Positions 34,267 through 43,088 of a DNA stretch of 58,073 nucleotides are shown here, piece by piece. The translations under genes and the position numbers were made by a program. This DNA is from an uncultured Clostridia bacterium (lineage in GTDB: Bacteria > Bacillota > Clostridia > Christensenellales > Borkfalkiaceae): contig CAMRTO010000008.1 in assembly GCA_947053655.1 (NCBI GenBank), positions 1-58,073 on the forward strand, read 5' to 3'. The notes beneath the pieces are model-generated. The model was not told the DNA's origin. It ran no database searches and was given only the letters and a program-made list of their open reading frames with translations. The first letter of the stretch is position 1; every line of letters starts with the position of its first letter.

Positions 34267-35658
34267 ATGACCGAATCGGAAAAGTTACTGAATCAGCTTG
34301 CCGGCAGGCTCGGTGCGAAAACCATACACGAGTTGCGTCAGGTCGCGCGCGCGGTCGGCGTCAAATGTCCCGCCGCGGGCAAAAAAGACCGTCTGGTGGA
34401 AGACTGTCTCGGCATAGCGGCGGGGAAAATCAACCCCGTCCCCAAAAAGGCGGACGGCGGATTGGTCGGCGCGCCGCCGAAATCGCATGAATACGACAGA
34501 CAGCTCGTTACCGACATACTCGCTTGCAGGGAAAAACTGAATATCGTCTGCCCCGCCGTCGAAGAAGAAGCCGAAAGCATTGCGCTTACCGTCAACAGCG
34601 GCAACGCGCACCTTTTGGACTTCACTGCGGAAGGCATACTCGAAAAAAGCGCGGAGCTGTGGTTCATGCGTACCGATTTTGCGGATACCCGCAAGGATAT
34701 TTTCGTCAACGAAAAGCTTATAAACCGCTACGGACTGCGCGAGGGTGACGTCCTTTGCGGCAGATGCGTGCGGGAAGAAATAGACGAAATTGCGGGACTT
34801 GCCACTGTGACGTCCGTCAACGGCGGCAGTCCCGAAAATGCGCCGAACAGGAAAAAGTTCGATAAGCTTATCCCCGTTTATCCCGAAAAGCGGTTTGTAA
34901 CCGCGCTCGGCGCGGAAGACGTTGCGGGCAGAATGTTGGATTTATTCGCTCCAGTAGGTGCGGGACAGTTGGCTTTCGTTACAGGCGGCAGAGGGAGCGG
35001 TAAATCGGAATTTCTGAAAAACGTAGCTTACGGCATTGCGAAAAACAATGCGGAAGCAAAGCTTATTTTTCTTTTGATTGACGTGCGTGCGGAGCAAGCG
35101 GCGGATTACAAACGTTCCTTCCCCAAGGCGAAAATTTTTTCTTCCGCTTTGGGATGCGATGAAAGCAACCACGTGCGCTGCGCCCGTTTGGCTTCCGAAC
35201 ACGCAAAAAGACTTGCCGAGCAGTCAGAAGACGCCGTTCTCATTTTGGACGGCTTGACCGAGCTTGCAAGGGCATATAATTGCAGCGCCGGCAGGGTATA
35301 CACGGCGTTGGACACTGCCGCGCTTAGTTGCGCAAAAAAATTCGTGTCCGTTGCGCGTAATACTATGGGCGGCGGCTCGGTTACGATAATTTCCTCGCTG
35401 TGTACCGGCGGCGACGCCGTCGACGACGCGGTGTTTTCGGGACTTAAAGGCGCGTGCAATATGCGCGTAGAGCTTGCGGAAAAGTATGCGGAAGCGCCGT
35501 TCGATATTTACGCTTCATACGCTTCGGACGATAAAAGGCTTTTGTCGGAAAGTGAATTCAAAGCGGCTGTAAAGCTCCGTTCGCAGGGGACGGGTGACGC
35601 GTTTTTAAAGACGCGTTCCAATAAAGAGCTATGCGAGCTTTTAAACGATAAAAATTAG
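34267..35658 (+). CDS. rho: Divergent Rho-like hexameric ATPase
   Basis: 463 residues with the Rho order: Rho_N motif (LRQVARAVGVKCPAAGKKDRLVE, about 23-45), OB-fold RNA-binding region (about 105-170, with DIFVNEKLINRYGLREGD), then the RecA-like core. P-loop GGRGSGKS (240-247) replaces the usual PPKAGKT. LIDVR (270-274) has Val where Rho has its catalytic Glu. Walker B LILDGLTELARAYN keeps Asp328. The Q-loop region is shortened, and the two arginine-finger segments read YAEAPFDI and ASDDKRLL, without the usual Arg at the aligned places. Termination activity is therefore doubtful. It lies between an MBL hydrolase gene and obgE. Confidence 0.8.
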   Translation: MTESEKLLNQLAGRLGAKTIHELRQVARAVGVKCPAAGKKDRLVEDCLGIAAGKINPVPKKADGGLVGAPPKSHEYDRQLVTDILACREKLNIVCPAVEEEAESIALTVNSGNAHLLDFTAEGILEKSAELWFMRTDFADTRKDIFVNEKLINRYGLREGDVLCGRCVREEIDEIAGLATVTSVNGGSPENAPNRKKFDKLIPVYPEKRFVTALGAEDVAGRMLDLFAPVGAGQLAFVTGGRGSGKSEFLKNVAYGIAKNNAEAKLIFLLIDVRAEQAADYKRSFPKAKIFSSALGCDESNHVRCARLASEHAKRLAEQSEDAVLILDGLTELARAYNCSAGRVYTALDTAALSCAKKFVSVARNTMGGGSVTIISSLCTGGDAVDDAVFSGLKGACNMRVELAEKYAEAPFDIYASYASDDKRLLSESEFKAAVKLRSQGTGDAFLKTRSNKELCELLNDKN

Positions 35659-35669
35659 ACAGGTATATT

Positions 35670-36950
35670 ATGGCGGATAAAAACGCATTTATCGACAAGG
35701 TAAAAATAACGATAAAATCGGGCGACGGCGGCGACGGAATGAATTCCTTCAAGTCGTTTAAAGGCAAGCCCGCCTGCGGACCGGACGGCGGCGACGGCGG
35801 AAACGGCGGTCGCGTTTACATGCTTGCGGACGCAAGCATGAACGACTTGCTTTCTTTCCGTTACACAAGCAAATATTTTGCCGGCGACGGCGAGCGCGGC
35901 GGCACGAATAAATGCTTCGGCAAATACGGCGCCGACGTAATAATAAAAGTACCGGTGGGAACGGTTGTCCGCGACGCGGACACCGATACGGTAATTTGCG
36001 ACATGTTTTCCGACGGCGAAAAGAAGCTTATCGCCGAGGGCGGGCGCGGCGGTAAGGGAAACGTCCGTTTTACGACCGCCAGAAGGCATGCGCCGAATTT
36101 CGCGCAAAAGGGTGAAAAGACCGAACCGCACGTTCTTATACTCGAACTTAAAGTTATTGCCGATTTGGGCATAATAGGTTTCCCCAATGTCGGTAAATCC
36201 ACGCTTCTTTCCAAAATTTCGGCGGCGCGTCCCAAAATAGCAGACTATCATTTCACTACGCTTTCGCCCAATCTCGGCGTGGTTAAATATTACGAGGAAA
36301 GCTTTGTCGCGGCGGATATTCCAGGGCTTATAGAGGGCGCGGCGGACGGCGCGGGGCTCGGGCACGACTTTCTCCGCCATATAGAGCGCACCCGCATGCT
36401 GTTGCACGTCGTTGACGCTTCGGGCATAGAGGGGCGCGACCCGATAGAGGATTTCATAAAAATAAATAACGAGCTTTCTTCTTACAGTCCAGCTTTGGCA
36501 AAGCTTCCGCAGATAGTCGCGCTGAACAAGTGCGATATTTACGGCGCGGAGGAAAAAGTAAAGGCGTTTAAAAAGAAGTTCGGCAGGAAGTATAAAATAT
36601 TTACTTTAACCGCGTTGAACGGCGGAGGTGTAAAAGAACTTATAGAGGGTATTTTTTCCGTACTGAAAACGCTTCCTCCCGTGCGCCGCATCGAAAGCGA
36701 CGAAAGCTTTACCTATACGAAAAGCGGCGACCTCGGCTTCGAAATCTACAAAGACGGCGAGGCGTTTGTGGTCGTAGGCGCGCTTGTCGATATGCTGTGC
36801 CGCAACGTTTCGTTAACCGACCCCGATTCCATGGCGTACTTTCAGAAAATTTTAAGGGAAAAAGGTGTTATTTCCGAGCTTCGTAAGCTGGGAATAGAGG
36901 AAAACGCGACTGTCATAGTAGGCGACGTAGAGTTCGAGTTTGTGTCGTAA
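35670..36950 (+). CDS. obgE: Obg-family GTPase
   Basis: 426 residues: glycine-rich Obg fold (1-158), G domain with GFPNVGKST (G1, near 168), DIPGLIEGA (G3) and NKCD (G4), then the OCT domain (about 345-426). It is a 50S-subunit assembly and stress-linked GTPase. It starts 11 bases after the Rho-like gene and is followed by yhbY, nadD and rsfS. That obgE-yhbY-nadD-yqeK-rsfS order is typical of Bacillota and supports all the calls. Confidence 0.97.
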   Translation: MADKNAFIDKVKITIKSGDGGDGMNSFKSFKGKPACGPDGGDGGNGGRVYMLADASMNDLLSFRYTSKYFAGDGERGGTNKCFGKYGADVIIKVPVGTVVRDADTDTVICDMFSDGEKKLIAEGGRGGKGNVRFTTARRHAPNFAQKGEKTEPHVLILELKVIADLGIIGFPNVGKSTLLSKISAARPKIADYHFTTLSPNLGVVKYYEESFVAADIPGLIEGAADGAGLGHDFLRHIERTRMLLHVVDASGIEGRDPIEDFIKINNELSSYSPALAKLPQIVALNKCDIYGAEEKVKAFKKKFGRKYKIFTLTALNGGGVKELIEGIFSVLKTLPPVRRIESDESFTYTKSGDLGFEIYKDGEAFVVVGALVDMLCRNVSLTDPDSMAYFQKILREKGVISELRKLGIEENATVIVGDVEFEFVS

Positions 36951-36985
36951 ATTAAAATAAAAAATACTTTTGATACGGAGATATT

Positions 36986-37282
36986 ATGCTGACTTCAAAA
37001 CAGCGCAGTAAACTTAAAAGCCTTGCCGCAAATCTTTCGCCCATAGGTCAGGTGGGCAAGGACGGCATAGGCGAAAACATGCTTGCAAGCTTTTCGGACT
37101 GTCTTGAAAAGCGCGAGCTTATAAAAATAAACATATTGGAAAACGCCGACGGCGAGCCGCAGGCGTTGGGAAGGGAGCTTGCGGAAAAACTTTCCGCAGA
37201 GTGCGTTATCGTTATAGGCAGAAAAGCGGTCTTATACCGCAGGTCGTCGAGAAAGGACGCCGAGCATATCGTTTTGAACTGA
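36986..37282 (+). CDS. yhbY: YhbY-family RNA-binding protein
   Basis: 98 residues forming one CRM domain. The signature is the segment LSPIGQVGKDGIGENML (GxxG RNA-binding loop), followed by LIKINILENADG and VIVIGRKAVLYR. It binds pre-50S particles. The ribosome-binding site GGAG precedes the ATG. It ends convergently with a leftward membrane gene only two bases away. Confidence 0.93.
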   Translation: MLTSKQRSKLKSLAANLSPIGQVGKDGIGENMLASFSDCLEKRELIKINILENADGEPQALGRELAEKLSAECVIVIGRKAVLYRRSSRKDAEHIVLN

Positions 37283-37283
37283 T

Positions 37284-38033
37284 TTAAGCCAAAACAAGCG
37301 TGACCGCGGCAAGTATAAGCATTATGCTTCCGCTTATAATATAGTAGATAGGAAAAAAAGTAAAATAGCTGAGCGCAAGTAACGCCGCACCGGACCAGAA
37401 AAGGGGAGCGCAGATTTTTCGGTTAAAACGCATTTTTATCCGTTTGAACACGTTTGTCTTTTTTGCGCCCTCGTAAATATACTTTTCTGGCAGAAGCTTT
37501 TTTTCTTCAAGCAGTGCGTAAACGTAATCAAGCTGTTTTATTTCTATGGAAAAATTTTCCGCCAAAGCGGCGGCTTCCGGCGCTACCGCACAGCAAAACA
37601 GAAATTTCTTTTTTTCCGTTTTGGTTTTGATGATTGCGGCAACGTCGTCCTCGCACAGCGGTTGCATTTTGAAGTTGACAAAATAAACGCCGTCGTCGGT
37701 TACAATTTTACAGTTTTTTATTACCGGCTTTTCGCCGTCGGCTTTAAGGCAGTCCGCAAACAGCGCGCACACATAAGCGTCGGACGAGAGCGAAAGGTGC
37801 AGGGCAAGCAGTTTTTTATTCTTTTCGTTGCGTGAGATAAGCAGCTTTTTATTCTGTTTGCGGCTTATGTACAAAAAGCCGAGCGCCCCGAACAGCAGGC
37901 ATGCCGCCACGGCGAAGACAAGCGCGATAACCGCGTTTTTGGTGTAGTATCTTATAGCCGTGAAAAACAGCAGAAAGGCGCACGCCCCAGCAAAAAGAGT
38001 GTCCAGTAAAAGCGGTAGATTTATTCTTCTCAT
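37284..38033 (-). CDS. Hypothetical membrane protein
   Basis: 249 residues from ATG 38033; a longer form from 38084 would overlap the nadD start and lacks a ribosome-binding site. Two hydrophobic helices near the N-terminus (about 5-26 and 30-50) are followed by a basic KQNKKLLISRNEKNKK stretch. Next is a cytoplasmic region of about 130 residues with a restriction-endonuclease-like feel (a strand, then VNFKMQPLCEDDVAAIIKTK). Two C-terminal helices end the protein. No family identified. It is inserted antisense between yhbY and nadD, breaking the usual cluster. Confidence 0.6.
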   Translation of the reverse strand: MRRINLPLLLDTLFAGACAFLLFFTAIRYYTKNAVIALVFAVAACLLFGALGFLYISRKQNKKLLISRNEKNKKLLALHLSLSSDAYVCALFADCLKADGEKPVIKNCKIVTDDGVYFVNFKMQPLCEDDVAAIIKTKTEKKKFLFCCAVAPEAAALAENFSIEIKQLDYVYALLEEKKLLPEKYIYEGAKKTNVFKRIKMRFNRKICAPLFWSGAALLALSYFTFFPIYYIISGSIMLILAAVTLVLA

Positions 38034-38071
38034 GCGCAAATTATTGACAATATAAAGTTTAAATATACGGA

Positions 38072-39205
38072 ATGAAAATCGCACTTTTCGGCGGGTCGTT
38101 CAATCCCGTCCACAAAGAACATGTAAATATCGTAAAAGCGGCGGTCGAAGCGTACGGTTTAGACAGGGTCGTAATTATTCCGTCTTTTATAACGCCGAAT
38201 AAAGCCGCAAGAGCCGTTTCACCCTCGGCACGGCTTGAAATGTGCCGTCTGGCTTTCGGCGGTGTCGGGTGCGCCGAGGTGTCCGATTACGAAATTTCGA
38301 AATCAGACGTAAGCTATTCCTATATAACATGCCGTCATTTCAGGGAAATTTATCCCGATGACGAGCTGTATTTTATTCTCGGCGCGGATATGCTTGAAAA
38401 TTTTCCCCGCTGGAAAAACCCGCGGGAAATACTCGAATGCGTAAATTTACTTGTCTGCGCGAGAGAGAACGGCGAAAGCCTGATTGCGGCGCGTAAAACG
38501 TTTAAAGATGCGTTCGGTTTCAATCCCGCAACTTTCGGTTACGTCGGCGGCAAGGTCAGTTCTACGCGCGTGCGCGTTTTGGCGTCGCTCGGCGAAAGCG
38601 TGGAGGAGTTTACGGGTGAAAAGACCGCAAACTACATTTCCCGCAATAAGATATATCTTCTTCCGCGCTTGCACGAAGTAAAAAATTATCTTACGCCGTC
38701 GCGCTGGCGGCATACCTTGCGCGTTGCGGAAATGGCGGCTGAAAACTGCGCCCGTCTGAAAATTGACGAGGTGACCGCCGTAACCGCCGCGGCTTTGCAT
38801 GACTGCGCCAAATATTCGGACGCGGACGCGGCGGAGCTAAAAGGCTTCGTCTGTCCGAAAAACGTTCCCGATACCGTCGTTCATCAATATGCGGGGGCGC
38901 ACGTCGCCGAACGGGTTTTCGGAATTACGGATAAAGAAATTATTGAAGCAATCGCATGTCATGCCAGCGGCAGGAAGAACATGTCGCCTCTCGATAAACT
39001 TATTTATCTTTGCGATATGTTGGAGAGAGGACGTAATTTCGACAGGGTAGAAGAACTGCGTAAAATATTCGCGCGGGATATAGACGAATGCCTTTGCGCA
39101 GCTTTAAAACACCAGATTGATTATCTTGAATCTTCGGGCGCGGAAATTTATCCGCTCACGAAAGAGGCATACGAATTTATAAAAGGAAAATATAATGGAC
39201 AGTAA
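38072..39205 (+). CDS. nadD: NadD-YqeK fusion: nicotinate-nucleotide adenylyltransferase plus HD hydrolase
   Basis: 377 residues combining two usually adjacent genes. Residues 1-195 are NadD: GGSFNPVHKEH near residue 6 (ATP-binding HxGH-type), ILGADMLENFPRWK, and STRVR near the end; it makes deamido-NAD. Residues 200-377 are the YqeK HD domain: HTLRVAEMAAENC, ALHDCAKYSD (HD metal pair) and ACHASGRKNMSPLDKLIYLCDMLE. YqeK proteins split Ap4A into two ADP. The end overlaps rsfS by 11 bases, so translation is coupled. A TTGACA at 38044 has no well-spaced -10. Confidence 0.93.
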   Translation: MKIALFGGSFNPVHKEHVNIVKAAVEAYGLDRVVIIPSFITPNKAARAVSPSARLEMCRLAFGGVGCAEVSDYEISKSDVSYSYITCRHFREIYPDDELYFILGADMLENFPRWKNPREILECVNLLVCARENGESLIAARKTFKDAFGFNPATFGYVGGKVSSTRVRVLASLGESVEEFTGEKTANYISRNKIYLLPRLHEVKNYLTPSRWRHTLRVAEMAAENCARLKIDEVTAVTAAALHDCAKYSDADAAELKGFVCPKNVPDTVVHQYAGAHVAERVFGITDKEIIEAIACHASGRKNMSPLDKLIYLCDMLERGRNFDRVEELRKIFARDIDECLCAALKHQIDYLESSGAEIYPLTKEAYEFIKGKYNGQ

Positions 39206-39545
39206 GGAAAAAACAAATTTAATATGTAAAATTTTATCCGCCGGCAAGGCGGTCGGCATCGTATATATCGCGGTGGAGGACAAGACAAGCCTTTGCGACT
39301 ATTTCGTCATAGCGGGCGGCAGGTCTAAAACGCAGGTCAAGTCGCTTGCGGAAAATCTGGAAGAAAAGCTTAAAAAAGAGCATAATTTAATCCCGCAACG
39401 GCGCGAGGGCGTGCAGGGCGGAAGATGGGCTGTATTGGACTACGCCGACGTTATAGTGCACATTTTCGGCGATGAGGAAAGAGATTTTTACCGCCTTGAA
39501 CGCATTTGGGAAGACGGCGCAAATCTTACGCGGTACGAAGACTGA
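39195..39545 (+). CDS. rsfS: Ribosomal silencing factor RsfS
   Basis: 116 residues of the Iojap/RsfS family: DYFVIAGGRSKTQVKSLAENLEEKL near residue 32, EGVQGGRWAVLDYADVIVHIF, and the final ERDFYRLERIW. It binds L14 and blocks subunit joining when nutrients are scarce. It overlaps the NadD-YqeK gene and ends exactly where the convergent small membrane gene ends. Confidence 0.95.
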   Translation: MDSKEKTNLICKILSAGKAVGIVYIAVEDKTSLCDYFVIAGGRSKTQVKSLAENLEEKLKKEHNLIPQRREGVQGGRWAVLDYADVIVHIFGDEERDFYRLERIWEDGANLTRYED

Positions 39546-39779
39546 TTATTTTTTGAACTGAATTTCTTTCGGTTCGGAATAACCGGACTTTTTTACGCGC
39601 TTTTTCTCTACAATATAATATACGGGTTGCGTTTTCGGCTCGGGTGCGGGTTTTTCTTTGGGCGGCTCGGGCGGCTTCTTTTTAAGGCTTTTCAAGCCTA
39701 TGTAAGCGAACCGTACTATGTGCACGAGAATAAAACAAACCGCGAAAGTCAAAAACAAATACAATATACCTATAAACAT
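39546..39779 (-). CDS. Small single-helix membrane protein
   Basis: 77 residues: one transmembrane helix (about 3-27), then a Lys/Pro/Glu-rich repeat (KKKPPEPPKEKPAPEPK) and a basic tail. No family recognised. The ATG is 6 bases after a TATAAT and has no Shine-Dalgarno sequence, so it is probably leaderless. It lies antisense, tail-to-tail with rsfS with no gap. Confidence 0.65.
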   Translation of the reverse strand: MFIGILYLFLTFAVCFILVHIVRFAYIGLKSLKKKPPEPPKEKPAPEPKTQPVYYIVEKKRVKKSGYSEPKEIQFKK

Positions 39780-39785
39780 AGTCAG

Positions 39786-39791
39786 ATTATA
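39786..39791 (-). promoter_or_regulatory. -10 box of the small membrane gene, leaderless arrangement
   Basis: Minus strand TATAAT exactly 6 bases before the ATG at 39779; no recognisable -35 at 17 bp. Confidence 0.5.
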
Positions 39792-39854
39792 AACAATGTG
39801 CGGAAACGTAAATTGTTTTAAAAAATAAAATAATGTAATAAAAGGTAAAAAATT

Positions 39855-40598
39855 ATGACAGAATCCGAACAGATGGACGACGAGGAAAAATTGCGTTTTG
39901 AGGAGTTCAAAAGAAAAATAAACGGCGAAGCGGCGCGCGCGCAGGTAAACAAGCTGGAATACACCCTGACCGAAGCTTCCTCGGACAAGGCTGTAATCCG
40001 ACGTGCCTGTCAGGACGCAACGCTTTTAGGGCTTGGCGCGGTGTGCGTTCTTCCCGCTCTTGTAAAGCCATGCGTGTCCTTTTTGGGGACAGACCCTCAG
40101 GTATCGCTTATAGCATGCATATCGTATCCGCACGGGGGAGATTCCACCAAGATAAAGGTTGCCGCCGTAAAGCAGGCAATTAAAGACGGCATTGACGAGT
40201 GCGAGGTGACGGCTCCCTTATCCTATATAAAGGACGGCAACTGGAATTACGTCAAGCGCGAATTCAAAAAACTCAAATCGGCTTCCAAGGGGCGCGGGAT
40301 AAGAATAAATCTCGAAAGCGGACTTTTGACCGCGCAAGAGCTTATCAAGGTCTGCAATATCGCCGCGGCGGTCGGCATAACCGCGCTCAGGACGGATTCC
40401 GGCTTTTTCGGCGGCGCTTTCGACGCTGAGACGGTTTCGCGCATAAAGACGGCGGTCAAGGATAAATGTACGGTAAAAGCCGACAGCGTAAACACTTTGA
40501 CGGAAATGCAGACGGCGGTCGACATGGGCGCGGGCGTAATAGGCAGTAAAAACGCCGTAGACCTTGCGCGTCTTATTTTAAAATCTGCCGAAGAATAA
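39855..40598 (+). CDS. DeoC-like aldolase with replaced catalytic lysine
   Basis: 247 residues with the deoxyribose-phosphate aldolase TIM-barrel pattern: VCVLPALVKPC near 64, ISYPHGGDSTKIKV near 89 (family FPLG-x-x-x-x-x-x-K), ECEVTAPLSYIKDGN near 115 and GITALRTDSGFFGG near 174. The lysine that forms the Schiff base in DeoC (KTSTGF motif, Lys167 in E. coli) is Arg179 here. The Asp102 position is Glu117. The second lysine (VKADS, Lys208) is kept. Aldolase activity is therefore doubtful; a changed reaction or a regulatory role is possible. No other nucleoside-breakdown gene is nearby. Confidence 0.8.
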   Translation: MTESEQMDDEEKLRFEEFKRKINGEAARAQVNKLEYTLTEASSDKAVIRRACQDATLLGLGAVCVLPALVKPCVSFLGTDPQVSLIACISYPHGGDSTKIKVAAVKQAIKDGIDECEVTAPLSYIKDGNWNYVKREFKKLKSASKGRGIRINLESGLLTAQELIKVCNIAAAVGITALRTDSGFFGGAFDAETVSRIKTAVKDKCTVKADSVNTLTEMQTAVDMGAGVIGSKNAVDLARLILKSAEE

Positions 40599-40634
40599 AA
40601 CAAAAAAATTTGCTTTTAAATTTATAATCCGCTA

Positions 40635-40663
40635 TTGACTAACATGGTTTGCGGCGTTATAAT
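40635..40663 (+). promoter_or_regulatory. Promoter of pgi
   Basis: TTGACT (40635-40640), 17-bp spacer, TATAAT (40658-40663); GGAGGG lies before the pgi ATG. Confidence 0.9.
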
Positions 40664-40708
40664 AAAAGCCGTTAATAAATTTTTAAATTATACGTTCTGG
40701 AGGGTTCT

Positions 40709-42145
40709 ATGGCTTACAAAACAAAGGAGTGGCGCAACGAAATGCGCGTCACGGTCGATTATAATTATATGATGTCCAAATCGCTCGGAGACGAGGGAAT
40801 TAAGGACTCCGAGCTGCGCGCCGTAAAGGAAAGCGCGGAACGGGCTTTCGAATACGTCCGTCTGAACCGCGGCAGAGACGACTTGTTCATGGGTTGGACA
40901 GAGCTTCCTTACAATCAGGACGCAATCGTCGCCGATATTTTGGAAACTGCAAAAAAGGTAAGGAAAAAATTCAAGTACTTTGTCGTTCTCGGCATAGGCG
41001 GAAGCGCTCTCGGTCCGATAATGGTGTTCAATGCGCTTAAACACCTGCACTATAACGAGCTTTCGCCCCAAAAGCGCAACGGTCCCAAATTTTACGTAGA
41101 GGACAACGTCGACCCCGTAAGAATGCAGGCGCTTTTGGACGTTATAGAACCCGAAAAAACCTGTTTTAACGTAATTTCCAAATCCGGCGCCACAAGCGAG
41201 ACGATGACCCAGTATCTGATTATTGCGGACATTTTAAAAAGCAAGGGCGTAAATCTTCCCGAAAACATAATATTTACAACCGACGCAAGCCGCGGAAATC
41301 TTATAAAAATAGACGAGTCCTTCGGCGGTGCATTTAAAAAATTCGTCCTTCCCGACGGAGTGGGCGGCAGATTTTCCGAGCTTTGCCCCGTCGGACTTCT
41401 TCCCGCGGCGGTTTTGGGTATAGATATAAAAGGCATGCTTGCAGGTGCGGCGTATATGGACGGGCTTTGCTCTAAACCCAATATATCCAAAAATCCCGCG
41501 CTTGCCTGTGCGGTCTTGCAGTACATAACAATGAAGCAGGGTAAAAACATAAACGTTTTAATGCCCTATTCGGACAACCTCAAGCTCATGGCGGACTGGT
41601 ATTGTCAGCTTTGGGCGGAGTCTCTCGGTAAAGCCGTAGATTACGAAGGCAAAAAAGTGAACGCGGGCACAACGCCCGTCAAAAGCTTGGGCGTGACCGA
41701 CCAGCACTCGCAGGTTCAGCTTTACATAGAAGGACCTTTCGATAAGGTAATAACCTTCATTTCGGTTGAAAAATACGCGTGCGAAATGCCTATCGCGCAT
41801 GGTTGCGAGGATATTCCCGACGTCGGCTTCCTCGGCGGGCACACCATGCAAGAGCTTATTCAGGCGGAAAACAAAGCTACGGCTTACGCTTTGATGCGTG
41901 CCGGCAGGATGAATTATACTATTAAAATGCCTGCCGTGAACGAGTTTACTCTCGGTCAGCTTATGTACCTGCTCGAATTGCAGACGGCTTATACTGGCGC
42001 GCTTCTCAATATAAATACGTTTAACCAGCCCGGCGTCGAAAACGGCAAAAAGGCTACGTTTGCGCTTCTCGGTAAAAAGGGCTACGAGGCGCAGAAAAGG
42101 GAAATGGATTCCGCGCCCGCGCTGGACGGTAAGTACATAGTCTGA
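40709..42145 (+). CDS. pgi: Glucose-6-phosphate isomerase
   Basis: 478 residues, a short bacterial form. Motifs: FVVLGIGGSALGP near residue 92, FNVISKSGATSETMTQYL near 150, the DGVGGRFSELCPVGLLPAAVLG signature near 215 and GHTMQELIQAENKAT near 380. It feeds glucose-6-phosphate into glycolysis, whose lower steps (pgk, tpiA, gpmI) are also in the window. It shares a TGATG overlap with the downstream hydrolase, so the two are translationally coupled. Confidence 0.96.
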   Translation: MAYKTKEWRNEMRVTVDYNYMMSKSLGDEGIKDSELRAVKESAERAFEYVRLNRGRDDLFMGWTELPYNQDAIVADILETAKKVRKKFKYFVVLGIGGSALGPIMVFNALKHLHYNELSPQKRNGPKFYVEDNVDPVRMQALLDVIEPEKTCFNVISKSGATSETMTQYLIIADILKSKGVNLPENIIFTTDASRGNLIKIDESFGGAFKKFVLPDGVGGRFSELCPVGLLPAAVLGIDIKGMLAGAAYMDGLCSKPNISKNPALACAVLQYITMKQGKNINVLMPYSDNLKLMADWYCQLWAESLGKAVDYEGKKVNAGTTPVKSLGVTDQHSQVQLYIEGPFDKVITFISVEKYACEMPIAHGCEDIPDVGFLGGHTMQELIQAENKATAYALMRAGRMNYTIKMPAVNEFTLGQLMYLLELQTAYTGALLNINTFNQPGVENGKKATFALLGKKGYEAQKREMDSAPALDGKYIV

Positions 42146-43083
42146 TGTGTCTTTTAACAGCCTTTTTATGCGACAGAGTCGCGTTCGGCAGGCGTTACGA
42201 TAAAAACCCGCTGTTGAAATATATAACCGCGGAGGATTGCGGACTGGAAGCCGAACAAATTTCTTCGGGTAAATTTTTAAGCGGATTTATCTATGAAAAT
42301 GCAAAAGCCGTGCAAAACGGCAAAGTAATAGTTTTTTGTCACGGAATGGGTCCGGGGCAAATAGCATATACAACCGAAATAGCGTATTTCTGCAATATCG
42401 GCTATACTGTGGTTGCGTTCGACGTCAAAGGCTGCAATTTTTCGCGCGGCAGAAACATAAAAGGCATGTACGAGGGCGTTAAAACCGCCGTCGCCGCAAC
42501 AGATTTCGCGCGTGCGCGCTTCCCCGAAAAGAAAGTTTATCTTGTCGGGCACAGTTGGGGCGGGTATTCCGCTTTGTGCGCTTCCGCAGAAAGGAAGGTG
42601 GACGCAGTAGTCGCGATAGCCGCGCCGGCAACGCCGTCCAAAACCACTATGTACGGCGCCGTCAACTTCGGACTGCCCAAACCTTTTGCGGCTGTGCTTC
42701 GACCTTTCTGGTGGATAATAGATTTATTGAAGTTCGGTGCAAAGGGCAACGCAAACGCCGCAAAACGCGCGGTCAAAAGCGGTATACCGACGCTTCTTGT
42801 CCACGGCGGGGAAGATAGGGTGGTTACTTTTAAAAATGCGGCGTATTCGCTGTCAGACGGCGATAATATTACCAAATATTATGCGCCCGGAAAGAGGCAC
42901 AACCCTTACAATACTGTTGCTGCGGAAAATAAGCTTGCAGAGCTGCAAAACGGCTTAATGCGCGCTAAAAAAATGACTTTGCAACAGAAAGAAGAGTTCT
43001 TTTCCAACTTCGATTATTTCGCCGCCGTCGAGGAAGACGGGGAAGTTATGAATACTATTGCGGAGTTTTTAAACAAACAATAA
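42145..43083 (+). CDS. Alpha/beta hydrolase
   Basis: 312 residues. Oxyanion-region HGMGPG near 65, nucleophile elbow GHSWGG near residue 135 (Ser), acid in HGGEDRVV near 220 and the catalytic His in GKRHNPYNT near 252 form a complete triad. No signal peptide is visible beyond a short N-terminal hydrophobic patch. The substrate is unknown: an esterase, lipase or peptidase is possible. The start overlaps the pgi stop by one base. Confidence 0.88.
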   Translation: MCLLTAFLCDRVAFGRRYDKNPLLKYITAEDCGLEAEQISSGKFLSGFIYENAKAVQNGKVIVFCHGMGPGQIAYTTEIAYFCNIGYTVVAFDVKGCNFSRGRNIKGMYEGVKTAVAATDFARARFPEKKVYLVGHSWGGYSALCASAERKVDAVVAIAAPATPSKTTMYGAVNFGLPKPFAAVLRPFWWIIDLLKFGAKGNANAAKRAVKSGIPTLLVHGGEDRVVTFKNAAYSLSDGDNITKYYAPGKRHNPYNTVAAENKLAELQNGLMRAKKMTLQQKEEFFSNFDYFAAVEEDGEVMNTIAEFLNKQ

Positions 43084-43088
43084 AAACA

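Noticed and set aside
38044..38069. Promoter for nadD from TTGACA at 38044
   Set aside because: No acceptable -10 at 16-18 bp; the nearest candidate (TATACG) gives a 14-bp spacer and would leave no leader.
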